A stretch of 64,000 nucleotides of DNA from Williamsia sp. CHRR-6 (GCF_018474015.1 NZ_JAHCSG010000002.1:310001-374000), one strand, 5' to 3'; shown: positions 51,712-60,884, numbered from the stretch's first letter. Numbers and translations: made by a program. Notes: generated by a model from the sequence alone, not told the origin.

Positions 51712-52971
51712 TCAGCGGCCCGCCACCACCGATGCGCGCCAACCTTCGTCGAGAGGGTTCACCCACGCCGAGGACAACTCCGAATGTGCGTTGCGGGCCA
51801 ACACCTCATACGGCGGCACCACCGGCGAGGCGGGCAACGCGGTGAACGCGGCCCGGTCGGTCGGGCTCAGCCGGTCGAGGTCGAGCACGGTGAACTGACC
51901 CCACACGTCTGGGCGTGCCTTGGCGGCCTGCTGAGCCGGCGACAGCGCCAGGTTGGCGACCACGCGGGCTCCGGCCTGGTTACCCGACGTCGACGGGATG
52001 GCCAAGAAGCTGGCGTTGCCGACGGTTCCGTCGGTCAGCGGCAGCACCTTCGTCTGCGCCGGGAACGTGCCCTTGGCCACCAGATCGGTCAGGGTGGCCG
52101 GTCCGTATGTCATGGTCATGTCCACCTGCTCGCCGGCGTAGAGCTCGTCGAGCTGGGCCGAGGTCTGGGGATAGGTCGACCCACCACGCCACAGCGACGG
52201 GGCCAGCTCCCGCAGGCGCTGGTACAGCTTCGGAGCCACACTGTCGAACGCAGTCTTGCTGTAGGACAACGGCACCCGGTTAGGCCCGCCGGAGACCGCG
52301 AGCAACGCCTCGCGGACGAACACCGAACCGGTGAAGTCCGGTGGTGCGGGGTAGGTGAACCGTCCCGGGTGCGCTTTCACCCAGTCCAGCAGCCCGGCGA
52401 AGGTGGTCGGCGGATCGCTGACGCGGGCGGCGTTGTAGGCGAACGTGAACTGGGCCTTGTGCCACGGTGCCTCACATCCGTCCACGCTGACGCCGAAGTC
52501 TTTGCTCAGCAGCGGATCAGCGGGGTCGACGTACTTCATGTTGGGTAGCGACGCCGTCCATCCGCACAACCAGGCCCCGGCCTGCTTCCCACTGGCGTAG
52601 TTGTCGCCGTTGACCCACACCAGGTCGACGGAGCCGTCGGTGCGACGGGCCTGTCGCTCGGAGAGGATGCGGGTCAACGCATCGGAGGTGTCGGCGATGG
52701 GAACGCGGCGCAGCGTCACCCCCAGTTGCCTGGCGGCTGGGATGAGGGTGCGGTCGACGTAGGCGTTGCCCTGGGTGTCCCCGCCGTACATCCACAGTGA
52801 CACCGTCTGTCCCCGTGCCTGTTCGAGCACCTTCTCCCACGGCAGGTTCTTGGCCTCGAGCGGCGTCGAGTCGGGAGCGCTGCACGCGGCCGACCCCAGC
52901 AGTGCGGCCACCACCAGCATCACCACCGCCACCATCGACCCCCGCCGAGGATGCAGGGACGTTCGGGTCAT
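51712..52971 (-). CDS. ABC transporter substrate-binding lipoprotein (YnjB-like)
   Basis: 419 residues. The signal peptide ends in lipobox LGSAAC (Cys30). The mature start VSLWMYGGDTQGNAYVDRTL matches the YnjB type of extracellular solute-binding proteins, and LVWVNGDNYASGKQ follows. Two cysteines (WLCGW and DGCEAP) may form a disulfide. The substrate of YnjB systems is not established. It is the first gene of a four-gene operon and is divergent from the TVP38 gene. Confidence 0.9.
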   Translation of the reverse strand: MTRTSLHPRRGSMVAVVMLVVAALLGSAACSAPDSTPLEAKNLPWEKVLEQARGQTVSLWMYGGDTQGNAYVDRTLIPAARQLGVTLRRVPIADTSDALTRILSERQARRTDGSVDLVWVNGDNYASGKQAGAWLCGWTASLPNMKYVDPADPLLSKDFGVSVDGCEAPWHKAQFTFAYNAARVSDPPTTFAGLLDWVKAHPGRFTYPAPPDFTGSVFVREALLAVSGGPNRVPLSYSKTAFDSVAPKLYQRLRELAPSLWRGGSTYPQTSAQLDELYAGEQVDMTMTYGPATLTDLVAKGTFPAQTKVLPLTDGTVGNASFLAIPSTSGNQAGARVVANLALSPAQQAAKARPDVWGQFTVLDLDRLSPTDRAAFTALPASPVVPPYEVLARNAHSELSSAWVNPLDEGWRASVVAGR

Positions 52972-53131
52972 CGACTTCTCCTCGGTGGGTGGGCATGGCT
53001 GCGCAGGTCGACGGCGACGTGGACCGCGTTGTGCTCTCGATCATGGCACCGTGGTGTCAGCAGCGGCATGGCCCCCGCAGCTCCGCGTCACCCCGCCGCC
53101 CCGCCAGGCGGCCCTCGTCGAGAGGACCCCG

Positions 53132-53830
53132 ATGCCCGTCGAGGCCGGAACTCGCCGTCGCGTGCCGATCCTACGGGTTGCGGTGCTGGTCACAGCCGTC
53201 ATCGTGGTGGTGATCGTGGCCGGCACCGTCGACCTCGGCGACGCCGATCAGCTGCGCGCGCGGGTGGCCGAGTTCGGTGCCTGGGGCCCGGTGGTGTTCG
53301 TGCTGCTCTACGGGGGCCTGTCGGCCACGCCGTTTCCCGCCGGGGTGTTGACCATCGCCGCAGGGTTGGCGTTCGGGCTCCTCGGCGGGGTGGCCGTGGT
53401 GATGGTCGGCGCCACCATCGGTGCGGCGTTGGCGTTCGGGCTGGCCCGCACGGTGGGTCGCGACCTCGCGGTGCGGTTGGTCGGGTCGCCGATGGCCCGT
53501 CTAGACGGCTTCCTGGACCGCCGCGGCTTCGTCTCCGTCCTCACCGTGCGCCTCATCCCGGTGTTCCCGTTCGCGATCATCGGCTACGCCGCTGGATTGA
53601 GCGGCATCAGCGTGCGTGCCTATCTGGTCGGGACCGTGCTGGGGATGACGCCGGGGGTCATCGGCTACACCGCGCTGGGGGCCTACGGCACCTCGCCGTT
53701 GTCGTGGCCGTTCGCTGCGGCGGTCGTCTCGGTCGTGTTGATCGCGCTGGTGACCAACCGGCTGGCGTCGCGGTGGCAGCGCGACGGGACGCTGCCGGCC
53801 GCGGCCCCATCCGGCGACGAGGTCCGCTGA
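53132..53830 (+). CDS. TVP38/TMEM64 (DedA-like) membrane protein
   Basis: 232 residues from ATG 53132, after AGAGGACC. The family core is present: FGAWGPVVFVLLYGGLSATP, TIAAGLAFGLLGGVAVVMVG and FVSVLTVRLIPVFPFAIIGY followed by AAG. These proteins have a half-channel fold shared with DedA and scramblases and may move lipids or assist metal or selenium handling. Its stop overlaps the next start, and it opens a four-gene operon divergent from the YnjB-like lipoprotein, with 160 bp between. Confidence 0.9.
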   Translation: MPVEAGTRRRVPILRVAVLVTAVIVVVIVAGTVDLGDADQLRARVAEFGAWGPVVFVLLYGGLSATPFPAGVLTIAAGLAFGLLGGVAVVMVGATIGAALAFGLARTVGRDLAVRLVGSPMARLDGFLDRRGFVSVLTVRLIPVFPFAIIGYAAGLSGISVRAYLVGTVLGMTPGVIGYTALGAYGTSPLSWPFAAAVVSVVLIALVTNRLASRWQRDGTLPAAAPSGDEVR

Positions 53831-54483
53831 TGTTCGACACCGTGTTGCGCCGTCGCCTGGCTCCGGTGCTCGATGCTGCCGCGGGCGCGATCGATCGACG
53901 GTTCCTCACCCCCGACCGGCTGACCGGCGCTGGTCTGATCCTGGGGCTGGCGTCGGCCGGCGCGGCTGGAATGGGGTGGTGGTGGCCATCACTGGCGTTG
54001 TGGCTGACCTCGCGGATAGCGGATGGTCTCGATGGTGCGCTCGCCCGCCGCCGCTGCACCGCGGGTGGGTCGGGTTCGGCGGCGGGTGGGTTCTTCGACA
54101 TCACCGCCGACTTCTGCGTCTACGGCGCCACCGTTGTCGGAGTGGCGGTGGGAGCGACCACACAGTTCGGGGCCCCGTGGTGGCCGTTTCTGGCCGTGCT
54201 GCTGGCCTACTACGTCAACGGCACCGCGTTTCTGGCTTTCTCGTCCATCGCCGAGCGCGTCGGTACCCGCATCGACAGTGGACGATCATTGTCGTTTCTC
54301 GGTGGTCTCACCGAGGGGGCCGAGACCATCGTCGTGCACTCGCTGTGGCTGGTGATGCCCGGTGTGGCCGCCCCGATCGCGGTGGTGTGGGCGGTGCTGG
54401 TGGGGATGACCGCCTGCCACCGCATGGTGGTGGGCCATCGGATCCTGCGTGGTGCGCAGGGCAACGCCGAGGAGGTGGGATGA
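53830..54483 (+). CDS. CDP-alcohol phosphatidyltransferase (YnjF-like)
   Basis: 217 residues, several membrane helices, start overlapping the TVP38 stop. The active-site motif is present: RIADGLDGALARR, then GGFFDITADF supplying the four conserved aspartates. The spacer between the AR pair and the glycine is about 12 residues rather than the usual 8-9, due to a Gly/Ser/Ala insertion. Members join an alcohol to a CDP-linked lipid. E. coli ynjF lies next to ynjBCD in the same way; its product is unknown. Confidence 0.88.
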   Translation: MFDTVLRRRLAPVLDAAAGAIDRRFLTPDRLTGAGLILGLASAGAAGMGWWWPSLALWLTSRIADGLDGALARRRCTAGGSGSAAGGFFDITADFCVYGATVVGVAVGATTQFGAPWWPFLAVLLAYYVNGTAFLAFSSIAERVGTRIDSGRSLSFLGGLTEGAETIVVHSLWLVMPGVAAPIAVVWAVLVGMTACHRMVVGHRILRGAQGNAEEVG

Positions 54484-55913
54484 ACCGGCCGGTTGATCTG
54501 CTGGTGATCGGTGGTGGCACCGCAGGCATCGTGGCCGCCAAGACCGCGGCCACCCTGGGGGCGCGGGTCGGGCTCGTCGAGGCCGACCGCCCGGGTGGTG
54601 ACTGCCTGTGGCGGGGATGTGTCCCGTCCAAGACACTCATCGAGATCGCCTCGCGCACCGGGGCGTTTCTCGGCGACATGCGATCTGGTGGGCCTGCGGT
54701 GTTCGACCAGGTCCGGGCCGCCATCGCCGCGATTGCACCCATCGACTCGCCGGAGGCGTTGGCCGCCGCCGGAGTGCAGGTGATGTCCGGGCACGCGGAG
54801 TTCGTCGGTCCCGACGTGGTGGCAGTCGGCGACTCCACCATCGGTTTTCGCCGAGCGGTGCTGGCCACCGGGTCGGCCCCAGCCATCCCCGACGCCGTGG
54901 CCCTGGGCGCGGATGCCCTGATGACCCGCGGGATCGACCTGATGACGACCGACACCGTCTGGGATCGAACCGACATACCGTCGACCCTGGTGGTTCTCGG
55001 CGGCGGGGCGATCGGATGCGAGCTGGGTCAGGCGTTCGCGCGACTGGGAACACAGGTGACCCTCGTCGAACCCCGGCCGCAGTTGCTCACCGGATTCGAT
55101 TCCCGCGCGGCACAGCTGGTGACCGCAGCGTTGCACGCCGACGGCGTTCGGGTGCTCACCGATCATCGGGTGGTGGGGTTCGACGGCGACACCCCGGCGA
55201 GCCCACGCCTGATGCTCACCTCGTCGCAGGCGACGACCTCGCTCGAGGCCCGGCACGTCCTGGTGGCGGCCGGACGCACCCCTCGTACCAGCGGAATCGG
55301 ACTCGATCGTGCCGGGATCGATTGCAACGCAGTTGGATTCGTCACCGTGGATGCCACCCTACGGACCACCAACCCGAGGGTCTGGGCGGCCGGCGACCTG
55401 ACCGGGCATCCTGCGCTGACCCACGTGGCCGGATCACACGCCAGCACCGCGGCCACCAATGCCGTGCTGGGACTGCGCCGGCGGGCCGCCACCCTCATCC
55501 CGCGCGTGGTGTTCACCGATCCCGAGGTGGCCGCGGTCGGCGAGTGCGACGTGCGCGCCCGCGGTGGACTGCGCGCGCTGACCGTGCCGCATCACGATGT
55601 GGACCGGGCGGTGACCGCTGCGCGCACCGACGGGTTCTCCACGATCGTCGTAGACCGGCGACACCGCATCGTCGGTGCCCTGGTGGTGGGACCCCGCGCG
55701 GGTGAGACCATCGGCGAGTTGGCGCTGGCGGTGAGCACCAGGTGCACCACCGCAGACCTGGCCGCCACCATGCACCCGTACCCCACCTACAACGACGGCC
55801 CCTGGAACGCGGCGGTGGCCGACGTCCGCGGCCGATTGTCCACGCCCGCAGTGGCATCGGCGCTACGCGCCGTCGTCGCGATCCGGGCCCGGTCGGGCCG
55901 GCGGGGGCGCTGA
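54480..55913 (+). CDS. Class I pyridine nucleotide-disulfide oxidoreductase (mercuric reductase-like)
   Basis: 477 residues. FAD-binding VDLLVIGGGTAGIVAAKTAA at the start, then the redox-active GGDCLWRGCVPSK with Cys42 and Cys47. An NAD(P) site is at VVLGGGAIGCELGQAFARLG. The C-terminal dimer domain has MHPYPTYND in place of the HxHPT of lipoamide dehydrogenases. It lacks the N-terminal heavy-metal domain and the C-terminal Cys pair of true mercuric reductases. Such enzymes are often encoded beside TVP38 genes. Start ATGA overlaps the upstream gene. Confidence 0.9.
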   Translation: MNRPVDLLVIGGGTAGIVAAKTAATLGARVGLVEADRPGGDCLWRGCVPSKTLIEIASRTGAFLGDMRSGGPAVFDQVRAAIAAIAPIDSPEALAAAGVQVMSGHAEFVGPDVVAVGDSTIGFRRAVLATGSAPAIPDAVALGADALMTRGIDLMTTDTVWDRTDIPSTLVVLGGGAIGCELGQAFARLGTQVTLVEPRPQLLTGFDSRAAQLVTAALHADGVRVLTDHRVVGFDGDTPASPRLMLTSSQATTSLEARHVLVAAGRTPRTSGIGLDRAGIDCNAVGFVTVDATLRTTNPRVWAAGDLTGHPALTHVAGSHASTAATNAVLGLRRRAATLIPRVVFTDPEVAAVGECDVRARGGLRALTVPHHDVDRAVTAARTDGFSTIVVDRRHRIVGALVVGPRAGETIGELALAVSTRCTTADLAATMHPYPTYNDGPWNAAVADVRGRLSTPAVASALRAVVAIRARSGRRGR

Positions 55914-55914
55914 G

Positions 55915-56568
55915 ATGCAGAAGTACACTGCCTCGGCCCGCTTCTACGACCTCATCTCCGCCGAGTGGCCGGTCTACCGTCGTGGCCGCGCCGCTGGGAT
56001 GGCGCTGCTGGACCTGACCGTCGGCGACACCGTCGTCGACCTCGGATGTGGCACCGGCCTGAACTTTCCGTGGCTGTGGCGGCAGATCGGGCCCAGCGGA
56101 CGGGTGATCGGTATCGATCGCAGCCCGGACATGCTGGCGCAGGCCGCCCGGCGGATCGCCCGGCACCGACCCGGATCGGCGGATCAGTTGATCCGATCAG
56201 ATTGTGCCGATGTCGACTTCGCTGCGATCGACACCGGCGAGCACGGCCCGGTCCGGGCAGTGGTGGCCACCTACGCGCTGTCCCTGATGCCCGATCCGCA
56301 CTCGGTTCTCCAGCGGGTGTGTGCCCAGCTCCCCGATGCTGCGGTGCTGGTGGTGGACATGGCGCAACCGGTGGGGCGCGGCCCGCTCGGCACCGCGCTG
56401 ACGCGGTGGGTGGGTGCGCCGTTGGCCCGGGCCGCCTGCCGGGCCGGGGGAGCCGACATCACCGCGCGTCCCTGGCTGCACCTGCACACCCTGGCGCCCG
56501 ACCATCGTGACGTGGAGGTCTGCGGCGGTCACATCCACGCCTGCGTCGGGCGATCACCTAGCTCTTGA
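55915..56568 (+). CDS. Class I SAM-dependent methyltransferase
   Basis: 217 residues. The SAM-binding motif VVDLGCGTGLNFPWL is intact, followed by GIDRSPDMLAQA and a motif-II Asp in AVVATYALSLMPDP. The N-terminal YTASARFYDLISAEWPVYRR is typical for small-molecule or lipid methyltransferases. It lies one base after the reductase and ends the operon; its last 11 bases overlap the end of the convergent permease gene. The substrate may be a product of the neighbouring lipid transferase. Confidence 0.9.
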   Translation: MQKYTASARFYDLISAEWPVYRRGRAAGMALLDLTVGDTVVDLGCGTGLNFPWLWRQIGPSGRVIGIDRSPDMLAQAARRIARHRPGSADQLIRSDCADVDFAAIDTGEHGPVRAVVATYALSLMPDPHSVLQRVCAQLPDAAVLVVDMAQPVGRGPLGTALTRWVGAPLARAACRAGGADITARPWLHLHTLAPDHRDVEVCGGHIHACVGRSPSS

Positions 56569-57406
56569 TCGCCCCACTGAACCCGCCCCGGACGAAATAG
56601 CGTTGAAAGATCAAGAACACCAACAGCACCGGGATGACCGACAGCACGAGGAAGGCGTTGAGCGCGCCGTAGTCGGTGCCGAACTGGGTGCTGAAGCTGC
56701 GCACGGCCAGTGGCACCGTCGCATTGCGTTGGCTCTGCAACAGAGTGGTGGCCATCGCGTATTCGTTCCAACTGGCCACGAAGTCGAGGATGAACAGCGC
56801 CGCCAGCGCCGGTCTGGCCAACGGTAGGAAGATCGACCAGAACTGACGCCACAGCGACGCGCCGTCGACCCGGGCCGCCTCCTCGAGTTCATCGGGGACG
56901 GCGCGAAAGAACCCGTAGAGCATGAAGATCTGGAATGGCACCCCAAAGGCCAGGTAGGGCAGGATGATTCCCCACCGAGAGTCCAGCAGATCCAGGTCGA
57001 GCATGGTGATGAACAACGGCCCCAACGTCACCTGCACCGGCACCAGGGCTCCGACGGTGAACGCGATGAGCACGATCATGTTGAGCCGGAACCGGATCCG
57101 GGCGATCGCGAAGGCCGCGGCCGCCGAGAGCAACAATCCCAGCGGGACCTTGATCACCGCGATCAGCATGCTGTTGCCCGCCGCAGTCCACAGGTCACCG
57201 ACCTCGGTGGCGGTGGAATAGTTTGACCAGACCCAGTTCTTGGGCAGTTCCCAGGCGTGGGAGGTGTTCACCTCGCCCGGGCCCTTGAACGAGGTGAGGA
57301 CCACGAAGACGAACGGCGCAGCCCAGACCGCCGCCGACACCGCCAACGCGATCCACAACCCGATGCTCACGTGATCACGCCCCCTGCGCAGACCCGCGGC
57401 GTTCAC
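56558..57406 (-). CDS. Sugar ABC transporter permease (MalG/CUT1 type)
   Basis: 282 residues from GTG 57406, which overlaps the upstream permease stop as GTGA. Six helices and the coupling loop DELEEAARVDGASLWRQFW followed by LPLARPALAA are typical for carbohydrate importers. It is the second permease of the operon. No ATP-binding gene follows, so it probably shares a multi-use MsmK/UgpC-type ATPase encoded elsewhere. Confidence 0.92.
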   Translation of the reverse strand: MNAAGLRRGRDHVSIGLWIALAVSAAVWAAPFVFVVLTSFKGPGEVNTSHAWELPKNWVWSNYSTATEVGDLWTAAGNSMLIAVIKVPLGLLLSAAAAFAIARIRFRLNMIVLIAFTVGALVPVQVTLGPLFITMLDLDLLDSRWGIILPYLAFGVPFQIFMLYGFFRAVPDELEEAARVDGASLWRQFWSIFLPLARPALAALFILDFVASWNEYAMATTLLQSQRNATVPLAVRSFSTQFGTDYGALNAFLVLSVIPVLLVFLIFQRYFVRGGFSGAIKS

Positions 57407-58344
57407 CGGGCTCGTTCCCTGCGCAGGGTCCACAGCAGGTATGGCACCACCAGCAGCAACGACACCACCAACAACACGGTGGTCACCGCGCCGCCCGCGC
57501 CGAAGTCGTTGTTGCTGAACGATTGGGTGTATCCCCACAACGCCAACACCTGGGTCGACTGCGCGGGCCCGCCGCCGGTCAACCCGACCACCAGGTCGAA
57601 CACCTTGAGAGAGTTGATGCTCGTCAGCACCACCACCGCCACGGTGGTCGGTCGCAGCGCCGGGGCCATCACCGCCCAGAACGTGGTCCAGCGGCCGGCT
57701 CCGTCCAGCCGCGCCGCCGCCATCAGCTCCTCGGGAATCTGTTGCAGCCCAGCCAGGAACAGCACCATCCCGAATCCGACGCCCTGCCACACCGACGCCG
57801 CAAAGATCGAGTACAACGCGATCGTCGGGTCGCCCAACCACTCTGGTGACCACCGCCCCAGTCCCACCGCACGCATCAGCTGGTCGGCCGCCCCGAGAAC
57901 AGGGTCATAGATCCACTTCCACATCGCGGCCACGCTGATCGAGGCGAACACCGCGGGTAGGTAGAACACCGAGCGGAACACGTTGCGCCCGCGCATGTGT
58001 CGGTTGAGGGCCAGGGCCAGGGCCAGGCTCAACGCCATCGGTATGGCCAGCGAGAGCACCACCCAGATCATCGTGTTGCGCAACGCGATCCAGAACACCG
58101 CGTCGGTGGTCACCAGGCGTCGATAGTTGTCCAGGCCCACCCACCGCTGGGGGGAGGCGGCGAATCCATCCCAGGAGTACAGCGACAGTCGGACGGTGTC
58201 GAACATCGGCCAGACGACGAAATAGCCGTACAGGATGGCCGCAGGCAGCAGGAACGCCACCGCCGTGGGCCAACGCCGTCGCGCCACCGGTGAACGGCGG
58301 GCCGGGCCGGGGTCGGCGTCAGGCGGCGTAGAGGTGCTGGTCAT
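57403..58344 (-). CDS. Sugar ABC transporter permease (MalF/CUT1 type)
   Basis: 313 residues from ATG 58344, five bases after GGAGG. Six helices; the loop EELMAAARLDGAGRWTTFWA followed by VMAPALRPTT is the EAA motif. Segment YLPAVFASISVAAMWKWIYD is typical for CUT1 permeases. A longer reading upstream runs into the lipoprotein gene and is rejected. Start follows the lipoprotein stop by 2 bases. Confidence 0.92.
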   Translation of the reverse strand: MTSTSTPPDADPGPARRSPVARRRWPTAVAFLLPAAILYGYFVVWPMFDTVRLSLYSWDGFAASPQRWVGLDNYRRLVTTDAVFWIALRNTMIWVVLSLAIPMALSLALALALNRHMRGRNVFRSVFYLPAVFASISVAAMWKWIYDPVLGAADQLMRAVGLGRWSPEWLGDPTIALYSIFAASVWQGVGFGMVLFLAGLQQIPEELMAAARLDGAGRWTTFWAVMAPALRPTTVAVVVLTSINSLKVFDLVVGLTGGGPAQSTQVLALWGYTQSFSNNDFGAGGAVTTVLLVVSLLLVVPYLLWTLRRERAR

Positions 58345-58346
58345 CG

Positions 58347-59639
58347 TCACCTCCGCCGTTGTTCGGCGTCGATGAACTCCTGGAACCGTGGCCCGGCCGC
58401 GGCCGGTGACATCAGCCCGGTCAACACCGAATCCTGGATGCGCCAGTACTCGGTGGTGCGATCGAGCGCAAAGCTCTGATCGCTGTTCAGATACAGCCCG
58501 CGGCCGCCGCCGTAGATCGGCGGCCACTGTTGATCGAGTGCATTCCGCGTCGACGGGCCCACCGCGGCGTTGACCGACAACGCCGACCAGACGCCGACAT
58601 TCGCGCGCTGGACAGGGGTGGAGGTGGCGTAGTCGAGAAAGGCCGCGGCCTGATCGGGATGACGGCTGCGGGCGCTGATGTACATGGCCTCGCCGAACCC
58701 GTAGGTGCGGCCGGTGCCGGTGGGGAAGGAGAACACCCCGATCGAGTTCGGGTTGACACCTGCATCGGTCACCTGGGTGTTGAACCAGTTGCCCTCGATG
58801 ACCATGGCCGCGCGGCCGCGGACGAACTGCGCCACCGCCTGGTCGCGATCGGTACCCATGAACCCCTTGTTCAGGTAGCGCTGGCCCCAGCGCTTGAGCT
58901 CAGTGAACGCCGTTGTCACGCAGGGCTCGCGAGCCCAGGATGCGCGTCCGGACGCCAGTGCGTCGTGGGTGGCTGCACCACAGGTGGTCTCGATCAGCGA
59001 GTCCAGCAGCCGCATCACAAACCAGCCCACGGTGCCTCCGGTGGCCAACGGCACGATCCCCGCGGCGCGTAGGCGTTCGGCCGTGGCGACGAGCGCAGCG
59101 TAGGTGGTGGGCACACTGGTGATGCCCGCGCGGGCGAACAGATCCCGGTTGTAGAACAGGCCCTGACCCTGCAGGGTCCACGGAACACCCTGGTAGCCAC
59201 CGTAAGCGGTGATGTAGCGCATCGAATCGGGGGTGAATCGGCGCGTCCACCCGTAGCGAAGGTAATAGCGGGTGAGGTCGAGGCTGACATCGCGCGCCAC
59301 CAGGGCACCGCCCAGCCCCGGACCCGCCCAGTACCAATAGATGTCAGGGCCGGCGGGTGTTCCCGATGACTGGCGCATCGCCTGCTTGTGCGCGTCAGTT
59401 GCGCGTTGTTCCACGGTGATCCGGGTGGTGGGGTCGTGCCGCTGGTAGCCGGCGACGATCGTTCTCAGCGCGGCCAGCTTGGTGGGGGACTGGGTGTTGA
59501 TCCACAACGACAGGTGGATTCGACCATCAGATCGACTCGACGGCGAGCACCCGGACAGCACCGCCAGCGTGACCATCAGCGTGATCACCACCAGCGACGC
59601 CACGCTGGTCCGGTGATGCACCTGCACCCGACCGATCAT
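58347..59639 (-). CDS. Sugar ABC transporter substrate-binding lipoprotein
   Basis: 430 residues with signal peptide and lipobox VLSGC (Cys31). The mature protein has the family-1 solute-binding pattern: LSLWINTQSPTKLAALRTIV, GPDIYWYWAGPGLGG, GVPWTLQGQGLFYNRDLFA and AAMVIEGNWFN. Aromatic residues around these positions suggest a saccharide ligand; which one is unclear. ATGA overlap with the lacI-type regulator upstream places all four genes in one transcript. Confidence 0.92.
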   Translation of the reverse strand: MIGRVQVHHRTSVASLVVITLMVTLAVLSGCSPSSRSDGRIHLSLWINTQSPTKLAALRTIVAGYQRHDPTTRITVEQRATDAHKQAMRQSSGTPAGPDIYWYWAGPGLGGALVARDVSLDLTRYYLRYGWTRRFTPDSMRYITAYGGYQGVPWTLQGQGLFYNRDLFARAGITSVPTTYAALVATAERLRAAGIVPLATGGTVGWFVMRLLDSLIETTCGAATHDALASGRASWAREPCVTTAFTELKRWGQRYLNKGFMGTDRDQAVAQFVRGRAAMVIEGNWFNTQVTDAGVNPNSIGVFSFPTGTGRTYGFGEAMYISARSRHPDQAAAFLDYATSTPVQRANVGVWSALSVNAAVGPSTRNALDQQWPPIYGGGRGLYLNSDQSFALDRTTEYWRIQDSVLTGLMSPAAAGPRFQEFIDAEQRRR

Positions 59640-60673
59640 CGTGGCCGCGGGCTACCGGTCGACTTCCGGACGATCAGCTCGGGTGAGACCAGCACCTGCG
59701 GGCCCCCCTCGCCACCCATGATCCGACGGTGGATGACGCCGAAACCCTCGAAGCCCAGGCGTTGGAAGTCGATGCGCACCGTGGTCAGCGGAGGTGCGAA
59801 GAAGCGGGTGTCGGGCATGTCGTCCACCCCGACGATGGAGAAGTCGTGCGGCGCGTGCAGACCCCGTTCGCGCATGGCGTGCAGAAACCCCAACGCCAGT
59901 TCGTCGTTGGCGGCGAACACCGCGGTGAAGATGTCGGTGTCCACCCGCGACCCGATCGCCGCACCCGCCTCGGCTGTCCAATCCTCGGCGAACACCACCG
60001 GTCCCGCCTCCACCTGCGCCGCCGCCATCGCGTCGAGGTATCCCACCCGTCGTTCCTCGGTCTCGTTGCGCAGCACCGGCCCGGCCAGATGCAGGATTCG
60101 ACGATGCCCCAGCCCCAGCAGATGGTTGGTGGCCTGCGCCCCCGTGGTACGCGAGTCGGCGATCGCGGTGTCGGCCACCGCCCAGGGACGCGCGGTCAGC
60201 GCCAGCACCGGAACGGTCTCCCAGAGCCGGTCCATCAGCGCCTCGGTGCCGGGGTACGGGGTGGCGACTGCGATGGCGTCGACCTGCATCGACATGAAGT
60301 TGTCCAGCGCGCGACGCACGTCCCCGGCGCCCACGGTGGGGTCGGGGCCGGTGTCGAGCTGGCTGATGACCAGGGAGAAACCGTTGGAGCGAGCGGCAGA
60401 CCCCAGCCCCATCAGGATCGAGGAGTTGCCATGGTTGGGCTGGCCCAGGGTGAGGACGCCGATCGTGTCGGTGTGGTTGACACGCAGGTTGCGAGCCACC
60501 CGGTTGTGGCGGTAGCCCAACTGCGCGACCGCGTCCTCGATGCGAACCCGGGTCTCGGCGCTGACATAGCCAGACCCGGTGAAGTAGCGCGAGACGGTCT
60601 GGGCGGAGACCTCCGCGACCCGGCCCACGTCAGCCATGCTCGGCCGGGGGCGATGATTGCGGCCGTAGGGCAT
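59636..60673 (-). CDS. LacI-family transcriptional regulator
   Basis: 345 residues from ATG 60673. The helix-turn-helix is MADVGRVAEVSAQTVSRYFT followed by the hinge VARNLRVN. The periplasmic-binding-protein-like effector domain runs from TDTIGVLTLG to the C-terminus, with DAIAVATPYP and FAANDELALGFLHAM. It is the first gene of the sugar importer operon and should repress it until the sugar or a derivative binds. A 16-bp palindrome 131 bp upstream is a likely operator. Confidence 0.93.
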   Translation of the reverse strand: MPYGRNHRPRPSMADVGRVAEVSAQTVSRYFTGSGYVSAETRVRIEDAVAQLGYRHNRVARNLRVNHTDTIGVLTLGQPNHGNSSILMGLGSAARSNGFSLVISQLDTGPDPTVGAGDVRRALDNFMSMQVDAIAVATPYPGTEALMDRLWETVPVLALTARPWAVADTAIADSRTTGAQATNHLLGLGHRRILHLAGPVLRNETEERRVGYLDAMAAAQVEAGPVVFAEDWTAEAGAAIGSRVDTDIFTAVFAANDELALGFLHAMRERGLHAPHDFSIVGVDDMPDTRFFAPPLTTVRIDFQRLGFEGFGVIHRRIMGGEGGPQVLVSPELIVRKSTGSPRPR

Positions 60674-60803
60674 GGCGGAACACCTCATCGACAGGGAGAA
60701 CGTGCGGGTCGCCCGCAGCTGCAGACCCGTCCAACCTAGGGCACCGCACCCTGGAATGCTTTTCGGGGACCGTGACTTTGGCGTCATCTCCCGCCCGACC
60801 GCA

Positions 60804-60819
60804 CAGTTATCGATAACTG
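60804..60819. promoter_or_regulatory. Candidate LacI-type operator
   Basis: Perfect palindrome CAGTTATCGATAACTG with the central CG typical of LacI-family sites. It lies between the lacI-type gene and the divergent DUF2207 gene (66 bp from the latter), so it could affect both. It is notably AT-rich in a GC-rich region. Confidence 0.65.
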
Positions 60820-60884
60820 GCCTACGGGGCTGGGGGTGTTCTCGTCCACCCTCGTCGAACATCAGGCGGGGCTATGCTCTCGCC

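Noticed and set aside
54480-55913. Calling the flavin reductase a mercuric reductase
   Set aside because: It lacks the heavy-metal-binding N-terminal domain and the C-terminal cysteine pair needed for mercury reduction.
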